This document shows, one piece after another, positions 24,664 through 34,430 of a stretch of DNA of 64,000 nt. The notes beneath the pieces were generated by a model, which ran no database searches, was not told the origin of the DNA, and saw only the letters and a list, made by a program, of their open reading frames with translations. The DNA comes from Rhizopus arrhizus (Eukaryota > Mucoromycota > Mucoromycetes > Mucorales > Rhizopodaceae), in assembly GCA_024220505.1 (NCBI GenBank), contig JAKZZE010000019.1, forward strand, positions 868,001 to 932,000. The letters run 5' to 3'. How positions within the stretch are numbered: the first letter of the stretch is position 1; the number at the start of each line of letters is the position of its first letter. A program made the position numbers and the translations under genes.

Positions 24664-27600
24664 ATGTCTATCAACTCTAATCTTTTGGCTTACAACGAAG
24701 AAACCCTTCTTTCTGAAAGTGACCCTGCTTTCATTGGTCCTAGACTTGAAAAGCCCTCCATGGTTAATGGGATCGAACTTCCTCTTACTGGATCTCCAAA
24801 CTCTATTACAGAAGATATAGAGATGGAAGAAGTTGAACCCAGGGCTATGGCCTCTCCACTCGCTGGTGTCAAGGGCAGTGGCGCAGCACCACCTTCTCAG
24901 GTCTCGGGTAGTCGTAATTTGACGGCTACCGTCCAGACTTTGACGAAACAGGTAGAACAAATTGCTGCGGCTATCACGGGTCAAGAGCTTACAGGAAAGC
25001 AACTTGCTAACCTTTCCCGCGAATATACGACCAAGTCTACCATCTTGGCCTCCTTGTTGGACTTGCAAGCAAAAATGGCTAATAACTTGACTATACAAAC
25101 CAATGGCTCTGCCATTAACGGTTCTAACAGTCAACCTACAGTGGTTCCTCAAAACTTACCTTTGTTTCAGTACACTGGTAATGTAGAGAACTCAGCATTG
25201 CCCGTCTTTAAAGACATTGCTGACTGTATCCGACGTTTTGAGGATATCCTCTTTGCGTACCGCTTGGATGTACAGGTGCATTGGCAGCGCCTCATCCCTT
25301 TCTCCCTTACCCATACTCAGCGTTCTTGGTATGATGAATTACGGGTAAAGAAGAATTTATCTTGGACCATATTCAAGGAACAATTAACCTTGAAATATGG
25401 CATCGAATCCACTGAGGCTCAAGCCCACGCCTCAAGAGAGCTGTTAACCATCAGCATGCAACCTGATGAATCTGTGGAAAAATACACTGACCGCTTCTTG
25501 AAGCTCAAGCGTGAAGCCACTCCCGTAGCTGACGATTTTTTGGCTATTTTGTTTGTGAACTCCCTCACTAGTAGCCTCCAAAATCATGTCAACATGGCCA
25601 TCGTCAGTCTTGATCAGGAGGCAAAGAATGACATAAACCTCCTTTCTAGTATCGCAAGAAAGTTTCATACGAAACAACAGACCTTGCCCCATATGTCAAC
25701 TAAAAAATTCAATAACCAACCCTCTCAAGTCAACGGGTTGAACCCTCCCAGTGGTATTCATAAAAGAAACCACCGTACGGATGGAAGGACTTGTATCATC
25801 CATGGAAAGTGCAACCACACAACAGATCGTTGTAAAAAGGCTCAGGAACTTGGAATTGCTAACAGTATGAACAAAGAGACATCTAGTAAGCGTTGCTTTA
25901 AATGCAACGCTCCTTTTACTAGGGAGCATTTAAATGTTTGCCCTAAAAGGAATCAACCTCTTTCTGCTGGTTCTGCCTCCTCCTCCTCTACTGCACCTAC
26001 CATAACCAGGGCATTCCGCTCACTTCAGTTGACTGGCAGTGAAGATAAAGCAATGGGTACAAATGCTTCTAAATACAACCCTGCCAACCAACAAAGCCAC
26101 GATGAAGAACAGGATCTTGACGATGAAGCCGTCAAGGACATCCACTACTACTCATCATTATGTAAGTTGCAACCGTTTAATACAAAACTTCACAGTTTTA
26201 ATAACAAACGTACTGATTCCTTTTTTGTACCCATCACTATAGAAAATGTCCGTACTTGGGCTTTGGTTGATACTGGGTGTAATACTTCTACGATCTCTCC
26301 TGACCTAGCAAAAATTATAAACGTTAGAACTTTTCCTGTTTCAGGAAAATTACAATTAGCTAGTTTGGATACCTTGGTATCTAGAACTGCTATTACAGAT
26401 CAAATAAAAGTATTTTATAACGGAATCAATGTCTTACATGAATTTGAAATTTTTAAGTTTGATAAGGATATACCTATTTGTATTGGTACAGATCTTATGC
26501 CTAAGTTAAACATTAACTTGACAGGTTTAGCTGTTACGTGGGATAGTCCTAATATCTCTACAATACCTGATCCAATAGACCCTTCACCTATCAAACCTAA
26601 TAAGTCACCCGCTGGTACTCACCAACAGCGTGAACAACTTATGGACGCATTACAGCCATATTTGAGCGCCAATGCTAAGATCCCTAGCACGTCTGCATGT
26701 CCTCTACCTGAAGCGATAGTTCGCTTGGAAACTGAACCAGGTAAAACCACTTATAGACGACAGTATCCTATTGCACTGTCAATCCAGCCTAAAGTACAAG
26801 AACAGGTTGATAAATGGTTAGCAGATGGTGTAATTGAAATAGCTCCTCCTAATACTGCATTTAACTCTCCTTTGTTGACTGTACGTAAAAAGGATGCTAA
26901 TGGTAATTATAGTGACGATGTACGGGTGTGTATAGACCCCAGACATATCAATGCAATACTCATAAAAGATCGTACCGACCGCTTTCAATTACCATTGATA
27001 GCTGAGTTGCATCAAAAAATGAGTGCTGCGACACTATTCACAGTACTTGACCTCAAACAAGCTTTTCATCGGTTACCTCTAGCTGATGAGCATAGAGCCC
27101 TTACAGCTTTTACATTTAACGGTCAACAATATCAATTCTGTAGAGCACCATTCGGTTTGACCCCTATACCAAATCATTTCCAACGTGTGCTAACTACCCT
27201 CTTACATGACTTGCCATACGTTACATGTTTCATTGATGATTTAACTATCGGTACTGGACCCGATATTGAGGAACATATCAAATGCGTAAATACTGTCATC
27301 GAACGACTTACATCAGCTAAATTTATTCTTAACATTGATAAATGTCACTTTATGCAAACTTCGGTAAACATCCTAGGGTTCACTATTAGTCACAATAGTC
27401 TCTCATTGGATAGCAGAAAGGTTGCAAATGCTTTAGCATGGCCAATACCAAAGACTGGAAAAGATATACAACGCTTTCTAGGCCTCGCTAATTATTTTCG
27501 AAGTCATCTCCCAAATTTCTCTACCATGACCGCACCGTTAGATAAACTACGTAACGAAGGTTCATTGGAACACATTTGGACTGACAAATACCTACAGGCT

Positions 27601-29526
27601 TTTCGAAATATACAAACAGCCTTATCTAATGCTCCTGTTCTGTCTATACCTGACATGCGTCATGAATTACAGCTAGCTACAGATGCTAGCAACACAGGAA
27701 TTGGCGGTGTACTTTATCAAATTATTGACGATAAAACTCGCTATATTGGATTCGCAGCAAGAGCACTGTCGAAGTCAGAAATGAACTACTCGACAACTAA
27801 ACGAGAGCTGTTAGCCATCTGTTATCTTTTTGAAAGATTTCACAAGTGGTTGTATGGATCTCAATTCACGCTGTATACTGATCATAAAAGTTTGGTCTAT
27901 CTTGGCACACAAAACATTCCTAATCCCATGATGCTGAATTGGTTCGAAACTATTTTCAACTATACATTCAAAGTAATCCATCGTCCAGGAATTGAAAATG
28001 TGTTGCCGGATTCACTTTCTCGTCTTTTTTCAGACGATACGGAAAAAAGACTGGGGGGAGATAATAATCCTCAGCAACTTTCCATAAAAAATAAAAATAC
28101 AAAGTCACAGAGTAAACGTACTACAGACAACAGTACAAACATAAAACAAAGAGCTGTACAGCTAGTAGACTACATGACACCACCAGAAGAGGAACGTCAT
28201 AACCTATTATTAAAGGCACATCTACTTGGACACTTTGGGGCTGATGCTATTGTAAAGACAATTCACAATGATAATTTGCACTGGATTAATATTAAAAAAG
28301 ATGCATTGCAGCTAGTATCCAATTGTCCTGAATGTCAACAATTTAATATTGGCAAACACGGGTATCACCCTCCCCGTAGTATTCTACCAGATGGTCCTTT
28401 TGATCACGTCTGTATTGACCTCGGTACCCTGAACATTACATCAACAGAAGGACATAATTTCATTTTAGTCCTAGTTGATCTCTTCACAAGATTTACAATT
28501 CTAAGACCATTAATGGATAAAACTGCAGTATCCATAGCTAATGAACTTAGAGATATCTTTTGCACTTTTGGTTGGCCCAAAAAGCTTAGTTCAGATAACG
28601 GTACAGAATTCACTAATGAAATATTTAATTCATTAATGGAAACCTGTGGTATTGACCATAGACTTTCACTGCCTTATAACCCATTGGGAAATTCGACTAA
28701 CGAATCGTTTGTCGGAATAGCCAAACGAGCTCTTGTTAAAAGATTACAAGGCAAGAAAGACGAGTGGAATCTTTTCCTTCCTAGTATTCAATATGCTATG
28801 AATTGCAAATATTCTAGATTACACCATTCCAGACCATTTGTGCTTATGTATAATAGACAACCAAATGAATTCCAGGATTATTCCAATACACAATCCTCAA
28901 TACCTAACTCTAGTCAGCAGTATGCTAAAGCACTAGAAAATAAATTAGACAATATGAACAACATAGTAATCCCTGCTATACGTAACCGTATTATGACTAC
29001 TCAAAGAACTGACAACGAGTATTTTACAAAGAAACACCGCATTGTACATCAACAATTTCCTAATAATAGCGAAGTTATGATAAAAAATGTGAATAGAAAT
29101 AGTAAAACTGACCCAAGGTACGAGGGCCCCTTTGTCGTACATGGAGTCACAAAAAATGGTAGCTACATTTTGACGGATAAAACAGGTACACTATTATCGC
29201 GCGACGTACCTACCTCACACATCAAACTCATCTCTACAGACAACGTTGTTAATAATCGCGCTGACCAACAACAGTACGATGTGCAGGCAATTATCCAACA
29301 TAAAGGAAATAACACTAGTAATTATAAATACCTAGTAAGATGGAAAGGTTATCCTCCAGAATATGATACCTGGGAACCTGCCTCAAGTTTTGATGACATG
29401 AGTATGATAGAACAGTACTGGGCAAGACGTAACGTCAATAATAACATTGGCAAACGTAAACGCTCATCTCATACCAATGTTCCAACCAAGACTAATAATT
29501 TTAACAAACGAAACAAGACAAAGTAA
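24664..29526 (+). CDS. Gag-Pol polyprotein of Ty3/gypsy chromovirus
   Basis: One uninterrupted ORF of 1620 residues from the ATG at 24664; upstream in-frame sequence has no ATG. In order: Gag (RSWYDELRVKKNLSW around 220), Cys/His motifs (CIIHGKCNHTTDRC around 380, CFKCNAPFTREHLNVC around 415), aspartic protease with ALVDTGCN (Asp ~536), reverse transcriptase with APFGLTPIPNHFQRV and active-site FIDD (~856; usually Y-x-DD), RNase H (ATDASNTGIGG, TKRELLAI, YTDHKSL), integrase HHCC zinc finger (HLLGHFGADAIVKTIH, CPECQQFN) and DDE core (VCIDLG, SSDNGTEF, GNSTNESF), then a chromodomain near 1538-1592 (YKYLVRWKGYPPEYDTWEPA). All key residues are present, so the element may be autonomous. Gag and Pol share one frame with no stop or shift. 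Confidence 0.96.
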   Translation: MSINSNLLAYNEETLLSESDPAFIGPRLEKPSMVNGIELPLTGSPNSITEDIEMEEVEPRAMASPLAGVKGSGAAPPSQVSGSRNLTATVQTLTKQVEQIAAAITGQELTGKQLANLSREYTTKSTILASLLDLQAKMANNLTIQTNGSAINGSNSQPTVVPQNLPLFQYTGNVENSALPVFKDIADCIRRFEDILFAYRLDVQVHWQRLIPFSLTHTQRSWYDELRVKKNLSWTIFKEQLTLKYGIESTEAQAHASRELLTISMQPDESVEKYTDRFLKLKREATPVADDFLAILFVNSLTSSLQNHVNMAIVSLDQEAKNDINLLSSIARKFHTKQQTLPHMSTKKFNNQPSQVNGLNPPSGIHKRNHRTDGRTCIIHGKCNHTTDRCKKAQELGIANSMNKETSSKRCFKCNAPFTREHLNVCPKRNQPLSAGSASSSSTAPTITRAFRSLQLTGSEDKAMGTNASKYNPANQQSHDEEQDLDDEAVKDIHYYSSLCKLQPFNTKLHSFNNKRTDSFFVPITIENVRTWALVDTGCNTSTISPDLAKIINVRTFPVSGKLQLASLDTLVSRTAITDQIKVFYNGINVLHEFEIFKFDKDIPICIGTDLMPKLNINLTGLAVTWDSPNISTIPDPIDPSPIKPNKSPAGTHQQREQLMDALQPYLSANAKIPSTSACPLPEAIVRLETEPGKTTYRRQYPIALSIQPKVQEQVDKWLADGVIEIAPPNTAFNSPLLTVRKKDANGNYSDDVRVCIDPRHINAILIKDRTDRFQLPLIAELHQKMSAATLFTVLDLKQAFHRLPLADEHRALTAFTFNGQQYQFCRAPFGLTPIPNHFQRVLTTLLHDLPYVTCFIDDLTIGTGPDIEEHIKCVNTVIERLTSAKFILNIDKCHFMQTSVNILGFTISHNSLSLDSRKVANALAWPIPKTGKDIQRFLGLANYFRSHLPNFSTMTAPLDKLRNEGSLEHIWTDKYLQAFRNIQTALSNAPVLSIPDMRHELQLATDASNTGIGGVLYQIIDDKTRYIGFAARALSKSEMNYSTTKRELLAICYLFERFHKWLYGSQFTLYTDHKSLVYLGTQNIPNPMMLNWFETIFNYTFKVIHRPGIENVLPDSLSRLFSDDTEKRLGGDNNPQQLSIKNKNTKSQSKRTTDNSTNIKQRAVQLVDYMTPPEEERHNLLLKAHLLGHFGADAIVKTIHNDNLHWINIKKDALQLVSNCPECQQFNIGKHGYHPPRSILPDGPFDHVCIDLGTLNITSTEGHNFILVLVDLFTRFTILRPLMDKTAVSIANELRDIFCTFGWPKKLSSDNGTEFTNEIFNSLMETCGIDHRLSLPYNPLGNSTNESFVGIAKRALVKRLQGKKDEWNLFLPSIQYAMNCKYSRLHHSRPFVLMYNRQPNEFQDYSNTQSSIPNSSQQYAKALENKLDNMNNIVIPAIRNRIMTTQRTDNEYFTKKHRIVHQQFPNNSEVMIKNVNRNSKTDPRYEGPFVVHGVTKNGSYILTDKTGTLLSRDVPTSHIKLISTDNVVNNRADQQQYDVQAIIQHKGNNTSNYKYLVRWKGYPPEYDTWEPASSFDDMSMIEQYWARRNVNNNIGKRKRSSHTNVPTKTNNFNKRNKTK

Positions 29527-29720
29527 CGAGCTGAATATGATCTTTTCCCATTACTTTTTTCCTCAAGAGGTTTTTTGGGTTTTTATCGATTATATACCAG
29601 AAGAGCATACTCTCTCTTTCCTCTACACTTACGTCTTTAATATAAACAGCCTACGCAATCATATTGGATATGATCCCTGTACTCTTCGTTATTCATGATG
29701 CTCATCGGTTGTTCCAACCT

Positions 29721-29732
29721 GGAAGGGGGCAA
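29721..29732 (+). other. Polypurine tract of the LTR element
   Basis: GGAAGGGGGCAA directly precedes the 3' LTR, the expected place for plus-strand priming of reverse transcription. A single C interrupts the purine run. Confidence 0.7.
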
Positions 29733-30137
29733 TGATGTATCCATCATTCATAACTCGATATGAAAACAGTATTAATAAGCTACATGTAAAATATATCCAA
29801 TAGATAGGCTACAGGTTAATTCGGATAATCTTCATTAAGGATAAGATGCTGCGTAATTGCACGGTTAAATTATATTAAATCCAGGAACTAAATCACAGTC
29901 AATCATATACGAGTATTCTATGGATAAATGCTTATGATGACAAAGATAACAATGGAAGAACACGTAACCATTATCTATTTGTCATCAGTTATATCATACT
30001 CATTAATTATTAATCCATAACATGAAATATTATCCGTGTATGAAAAGTATAAATAGAGTATCATTTTCTTATTAAATAAAGCAATCTCTTTATCGAGTCT
30101 CGTCCTCTCTTGTTCCTTTCTATTCTTGGATAAATCA
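29733..30137 (+). repeat. 3' LTR (405 bp)
   Basis: Same length and sequence as 24208-24612 on visual comparison; followed by GTTCA. Confidence 0.95.
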
Positions 30138-30885
30138 GTTCATCTGTTTCGATTGCGCCACACATCACGCATCCATCGTCAGTGATATATCTGGGCGTGA
30201 TTTTATGTAAACGAGAGCGTGTAGGAAGCTTTGAATGATAAAGCCTCCATAGAATGATACGTGCTGGATGAGGAATTGAAACGTGCCAAAATTTGTTCCA
30301 GGAAGACTTGCTAGCTCTAGGATACGTGGGTGGAAGGCTATCTAAAGGGAGCATGTCAAGATTTCGGAACCACTTAGTGGACAACTTCTCAACTAGAGTG
30401 CCATCTGGTAGAGTCGAGCTGAATAGAGAGGCAAACTGAGGCGCAGGACGTTGAAAGCCAAAAGAGGATATAAATCCCCCAAGAGCACAATTGGGTGAAC
30501 TTTTAAGGGCGACAAAAAAATCTTCTTCAGCTATTTGGCCTGTACGCAGGAGATCGAGATATTTAATAGCCCTATTTCTTTGCTGACTGGACATGAAAGA
30601 TCCTCTGGGAGTAAGCTTACCATCGATAACATTAAATCCGTATACATCTTTTACCAAAAGTGACTTCCAATATGGGCTTTTATAAGTATGATCATTTGTG
30701 AGCAAAGCTGGGCATACTCTGCATAAAGGAATTTCCTCTGCTGTACTAGTATTCAGGTCTGTCCAGTTGATTTCATAGTCTATATGATCTAGAGTACGAA
30801 ACATGGACTGGAAGCAGCCAATTTTTTTAATGTCAGTATTACGTTTTTCTGAAAAAAGTAAAGGCAGAATCGCTGAAGGCGAGGA
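30138..30885 (-). mobile_element. LINE B2, 5' part (truncated ORF2 C-terminal region)
   Basis: Open minus-strand frame from the truncation point at 30885 down to the LTR insertion. It contains DIKKIGCFQS, SPYWKSLLVKDVYGFNVIDG, SWNKFWHVSIPHPARIILWR and the zinc-finger start TDDGCVMCGAIETDEH typical of LINE reverse-transcriptase C-termini (zf-RVT). Joined with 23797-24207 the retained copy is about 1.15 kb. The first ATG in it (30804) is internal to ORF2, so no full protein is expected. Confidence 0.85.
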
Positions 30886-30899
30886 TGTATTAAAGACAA
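30886..30899. repeat. Target-site duplication of LINE B2, right copy
   Basis: TGTATTAAAGACAA, matching 23783-23796. Confidence 0.85.
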
Positions 30900-31051
30900 C
30901 ATGCGCACACTTAAGTATTTTTTTACACTATTTTCAGGAATGAATGTCGCGTTTACTTGTCAATTTTTGTAAATATTGTGTTATAAAGTTTGTAAAAATA
31001 CGACATTACTTTCTGAAAATAGTTCAATATAAATATAAAAAAAATGTAATT

Positions 31052-31065
31052 GTAGCATTGCATAT
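31052..31065. repeat. Target-site duplication of LINE A fragment, left
   Basis: GTAGCATTGCATAT, repeated at 31481-31494. Confidence 0.8.
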
Positions 31066-31480
31066 AATATACCGTCGACTACAAGTGCCTCTTTCGTTTC
31101 TTAATCCTCTATCCTTCCTGCTGAATCAACTGCCTAAGAAACCTCTTCTGTCTCCTAGAAAGCTGTTGCTTGGAAAGTTCGATGGCCTGTTATTTGTACA
31201 TTACTATATGAACTCGATTACTTGGCCTATGAAGAGTTTTCAACCATCCTTCTAGAACCTGGTATTCAACTCTTAAAGTGTTTACCCCAAAATAGGTTTC
31301 AGGTACTTCAAGTATTATCTATTGCCTCTTCTCTTCGTCTACATTTTTACCTTTATGCCTAAAAGGTTTTTTAGTTTCCCTTTTACTTCATTGATCAGGC
31401 GCGGGCAATTCATTGTATTTTAAACACTACGTGCTCCTTTCGCTTTTCAATTTTTATAAATAAAAAAAAGCTGTTTAGTC
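31066..31480 (+). mobile_element. LINE lineage A, 5'-truncated insertion
   Basis: A 415-bp insertion bounded by the 14-bp repeat GTAGCATTGCATAT. Frames read YRRLQVPLSFLNPLSFLLNQ then a shifted LLFVHYYMNSITW, aligning to the copy at 22.8-23.4 kb. The 3' tail has AAAAGGTTTTTTAGTTTCCC and ends in an A-rich run plus TTTAGTC. Typical of target-primed reverse transcription with strong 5' truncation. Confidence 0.75.
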
Positions 31481-31494
31481 GTAGCATTGCATAT
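31481..31494. repeat. Target-site duplication of LINE A fragment, right
   Basis: GTAGCATTGCATAT, see 31052-31065. Confidence 0.8.
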
Positions 31495-31605
31495 GACTGG
31501 GACAAATCGGGTATGTGGAGCTTGTGTAGCAGTAAAGAGAAATAGAGCGGTTATTAAATGAATACCAGATTTCAGTTCTCTTTCCTTCAACTTATTTTTG
31601 ATTAA

Positions 31606-32706
31606 ATGTCTGAAGAAAGTAAAATAATAGGAGGAATATTCATTATTAATGTCAATATCAAACTGTAAATTATATGCTTAGATAGAGTTGAAGAATACCT
31701 TGAGTTTGCCATCCAGTTGGCTCAAGATGCCGGCGCCATGATCAAGTCTGCAATTGACTCCAAAATGGCAGGAACTAGTTCTGCTCATGTTCAAGTCAAG
31801 AAAGAAAACCCTTCTGACCTTGTGACTGAAACAGATAAAGCTGTAGAAGAATTCATAAAAAAAAGGCTTAATGATACATATCCTCACCACAAGTAAAATT
31901 ATCTTTCTCACGCAAATACAGGTACTCATTACTTTTAGATTTATTGGAGAAGAAACATTTGCAAGTGGAGAAAAGACAGAATTTACAAATGAACCTACTT
32001 GGATAGTTGATCCAATAGGTAATCATCTTTCGTTATAAAATACAGTATCTAATAAGATTTTATAGACGGCACTACCAATTTCATTCATGGTTACCCTTTC
32101 GTCGCTGTTTGTATCGGATTAACAATTAACAAAATCCCCACTGTGGGCGTTGTGTTCAACCCACTTTTGAATGAGCTTTACTCAGCAGCTAAAGGAAAGG
32201 GCGCTTATTTAAACAAATCACAAAAATTGCCTTTATTTCGTCCTTCTCCACTCACTGACCTATCTCAATGCTTAATTGCTACTGAAGCAGGATCAGATCG
32301 ATCCAAAGCAGTGATCGATGCTAAAATAGCTGCTATTCACGAAATTGTCCGTAAGAAATCTGACAGCCCAAAGGCAGCTGAAGCTCATAGTATTCGTACA
32401 ACTGGATCTGCTGCTCTTAATTTGTGTCTAGTTGCTAAGGGAGCTATTGATGTTTATTGGGAAGTAGGCTGCTGGGAATGGGATGTGGCGGCTGCTATGG
32501 TGGTTGTGACTGAATCTGGTGGCCTTGTTTTAGAGGGCCACAATAACAAAGCAGATAATAAGCCTGTAAATATTTTTTGTCGCAAGTATCTCGCTATTCG
32601 TGCTGCTCCAGAGAGAGAGTCTCAAATACACATAGCCAATCAAATGAAGGATCTCATTCCAAATATAGATGCACCTAGGCCTTCTGTTCCAGGTGGTTAT
32701 GAATAA
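31606..32706 (+). CDS. Inositol monophosphatase-family protein
   Basis: Hydrolyses inositol monophosphates in the cytosol, feeding inositol recycling; Mg-dependent and typically lithium-sensitive (family knowledge). Four exons (31606-31618, 31682-31892, 31939-32018, 32066-32706) join in frame to 314 residues. The first exon is only 13 bp (MSEE plus one base). Metal-binding motifs are intact: [38 protein letters not shown] and, near the C-terminus, VYWEVGCWEWDVAAA. Length slightly exceeds the usual ~280 residues. A quinate-pathway QutG-type role cannot be excluded. The gene starts about 110 bp right of a LINE insertion, which may sit in its promoter. Confidence 0.92.
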
Positions 32707-32935
32707 ACAAAATGTATTCAGGCGTATACCAATATGCTATATGCTCATCTACGTTGTTTTGGGCTTTTTTTTTGTCTGAAGCTCCTGCTTATATTTTTGT
32801 AGTAATAAAATTGTTACAAAGTTGACAATGAGCGGAATGCAAATAATGATGTAAATCTCTGCAATCTCAGCTGTAGAAGCGCGTTAAATTTTGCCGTTTC
32901 TTTTTTTTTTTTCTACAAAAATCTTTCCCTTTACT

Positions 32936-34430
32936 ATGCCAGATCCTTCTTCTTTAAAAGTAACAGAGTTACGCGCCGAACTCAGTAATCGTAATCTTTC
33001 AACTAAGGGGAAAAAAAATGAATTAGTAGCCCGTTTAACAGAAGCACTTGAAACAGAGAAACCAGCAGAGGAAACAGTATCCAATGAAGAGGAAAAATCA
33101 GATTTAGAAACAAAGTCTGAACAAGAATCTTCAGAACTTAAAGTAGAAGAAGAGACAAAGGAGGATGAGAGTATTCAACAGGTTGAACAGCTAAAGCAAG
33201 AGGCTACTGATAAACCGATCAATGTTGAGGAAAAGACAGATTCAGCCATCAGCAATAAGGCACAAATAGATGAAAATGAGAATGAAAAGGCAAAAGCTGA
33301 GCTGAATGAGAAAAATAAAAATGAATTGAATAATCAAAAAGAGTCTAAAGAAGTAGAGGAAGCAAAGAAAGAATCAGTTGAAGAGAAACCAAGTGATAAG
33401 ACAGCTGAAGAAAAAGAATCAAATGAGGAAGTAGCTAAAACAAAATCAAATGAAGAAGACTTTGAAGAGGAAAAGATAGCTAATAAGGAACAGAAGCCTT
33501 TGAATGAAAGTGAAATCCCAACAATCAATAAAGCACAACAAAGAGAAAGCGAAGCATTTAATTCTATGGAAACCGACGATGAAAGAGGAGTAAAAAGAAG
33601 ATCAGGCGAAAATGATGAAAAGTATACTGAAGGTAACATTTATATGAACTAATACAATGGAATTTATATTTATTTATTTTTGAAAGAAAAACGCATGAAA
33701 ATAAAGGACAAAGAAGATCAAACAATCAATAGTTCTGCCATAATTGTAAAAGGATTTGTTCGCCCTCTCATTGTTCGCCAAGCACAAGAGTTATTTGCGA
33801 AGCATGGTGATATTAAAAGATTCTGGATGGATTCCATAAAAACACATTGCTATGTTATCGTAAGTTTTGTATGAATTAAACGAGAAGCTAGTATAGCTAA
33901 TATCGCTATATAGTACGGAACAATAGAAGAAGCTCAAAAAGCATACACTCAGGTAAATGGCATTATTTTCCCTTCTGACACAGGTAGAAAGCTTATTGTT
34001 GAGGGTTTAACACCCGAACAAGCTGAAGGATTGATTGAATATGAGCAATCCGCAGCTGAACAGCATCTTCGTTCCAATTGGGAAGAAATGGTCCTTAAAG
34101 TAAAATCAGGCGAAGCATTACCTTCATCTCCAACTTTAGATGTAAAGAAGTCTCGTTCAGTGGGTATTGGGCAAATTGCAAAACAACTGGCTCAAGGTAA
34201 TTATTTTCTTTAGCCTTGTCGATTTGTCATATCTCATATATTGCACAATAGCTGCCTCACCTTCAGAAAAGCCAAAGCCTATTCACCAAGAAAATATTCG
34301 GGAAGAAAGACGTGGTCTTTCTTTGGAAGACCTATTCCGTAAAACAAAGGCTACCCCTCACCTCTATTATCTTCCTGTTTCTGAAGAAGAAGCAAAAGTT
34401 AAAATGAATCAACTTAAATCTTTGCATTGA
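32936..34430 (+). CDS. Acinus-like SAP/RRM protein (ASAP complex)
   Basis: Four exons (32936-33632, 33687-33859, 33914-34196, 34252-34430) give 443 residues. An N-terminal SAP DNA-binding motif (LKVTELRAELSNRNLSTKGK, residues ~7-40) is followed by ~190 residues of Glu/Lys-rich low complexity, a degenerate RRM (SSAIIVKGFVRPLIVRQAQ ... FWMDSIKTHCYVIYGTIEEA) and the C-terminal RNPS1-SAP18-binding motif GLSLEDLFRKTKATPHLYYL. That order is diagnostic of Acinus, a nuclear splicing and exon-junction factor forming ASAP with RNPS1 and SAP18 (family knowledge). No RS repeats are seen. An upstream in-frame TTG exists but the ATG at 32936 follows a T/C-rich leader. Confidence 0.88.

Larger units (their letters stand above)
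24208..30137 (+). mobile_element. Complete Ty3/gypsy chromovirus retrotransposon
   Basis: A 5.93-kb LTR retrotransposon: 405-bp LTRs (TG...CA) that I found identical on side-by-side reading, a 5-bp GTTCA duplication, one unbroken Gag-Pol ORF, a polypurine tract before the 3' LTR, and a C-terminal chromodomain. It sits in LINE B2. Identical LTRs imply very recent insertion, since the two copies are made identical at integration. No standard tRNA primer site (TGG...) follows the 5' LTR, which reads TTTTTTTTGACGAATTC, so the priming mode is unknown. Confidence 0.97.

Noticed and set aside
33334..33639. Ser/Leu-rich minus-strand ORF
   Set aside because: Antisense shadow of the Glu/Lys-rich linker of the Acinus-like gene.
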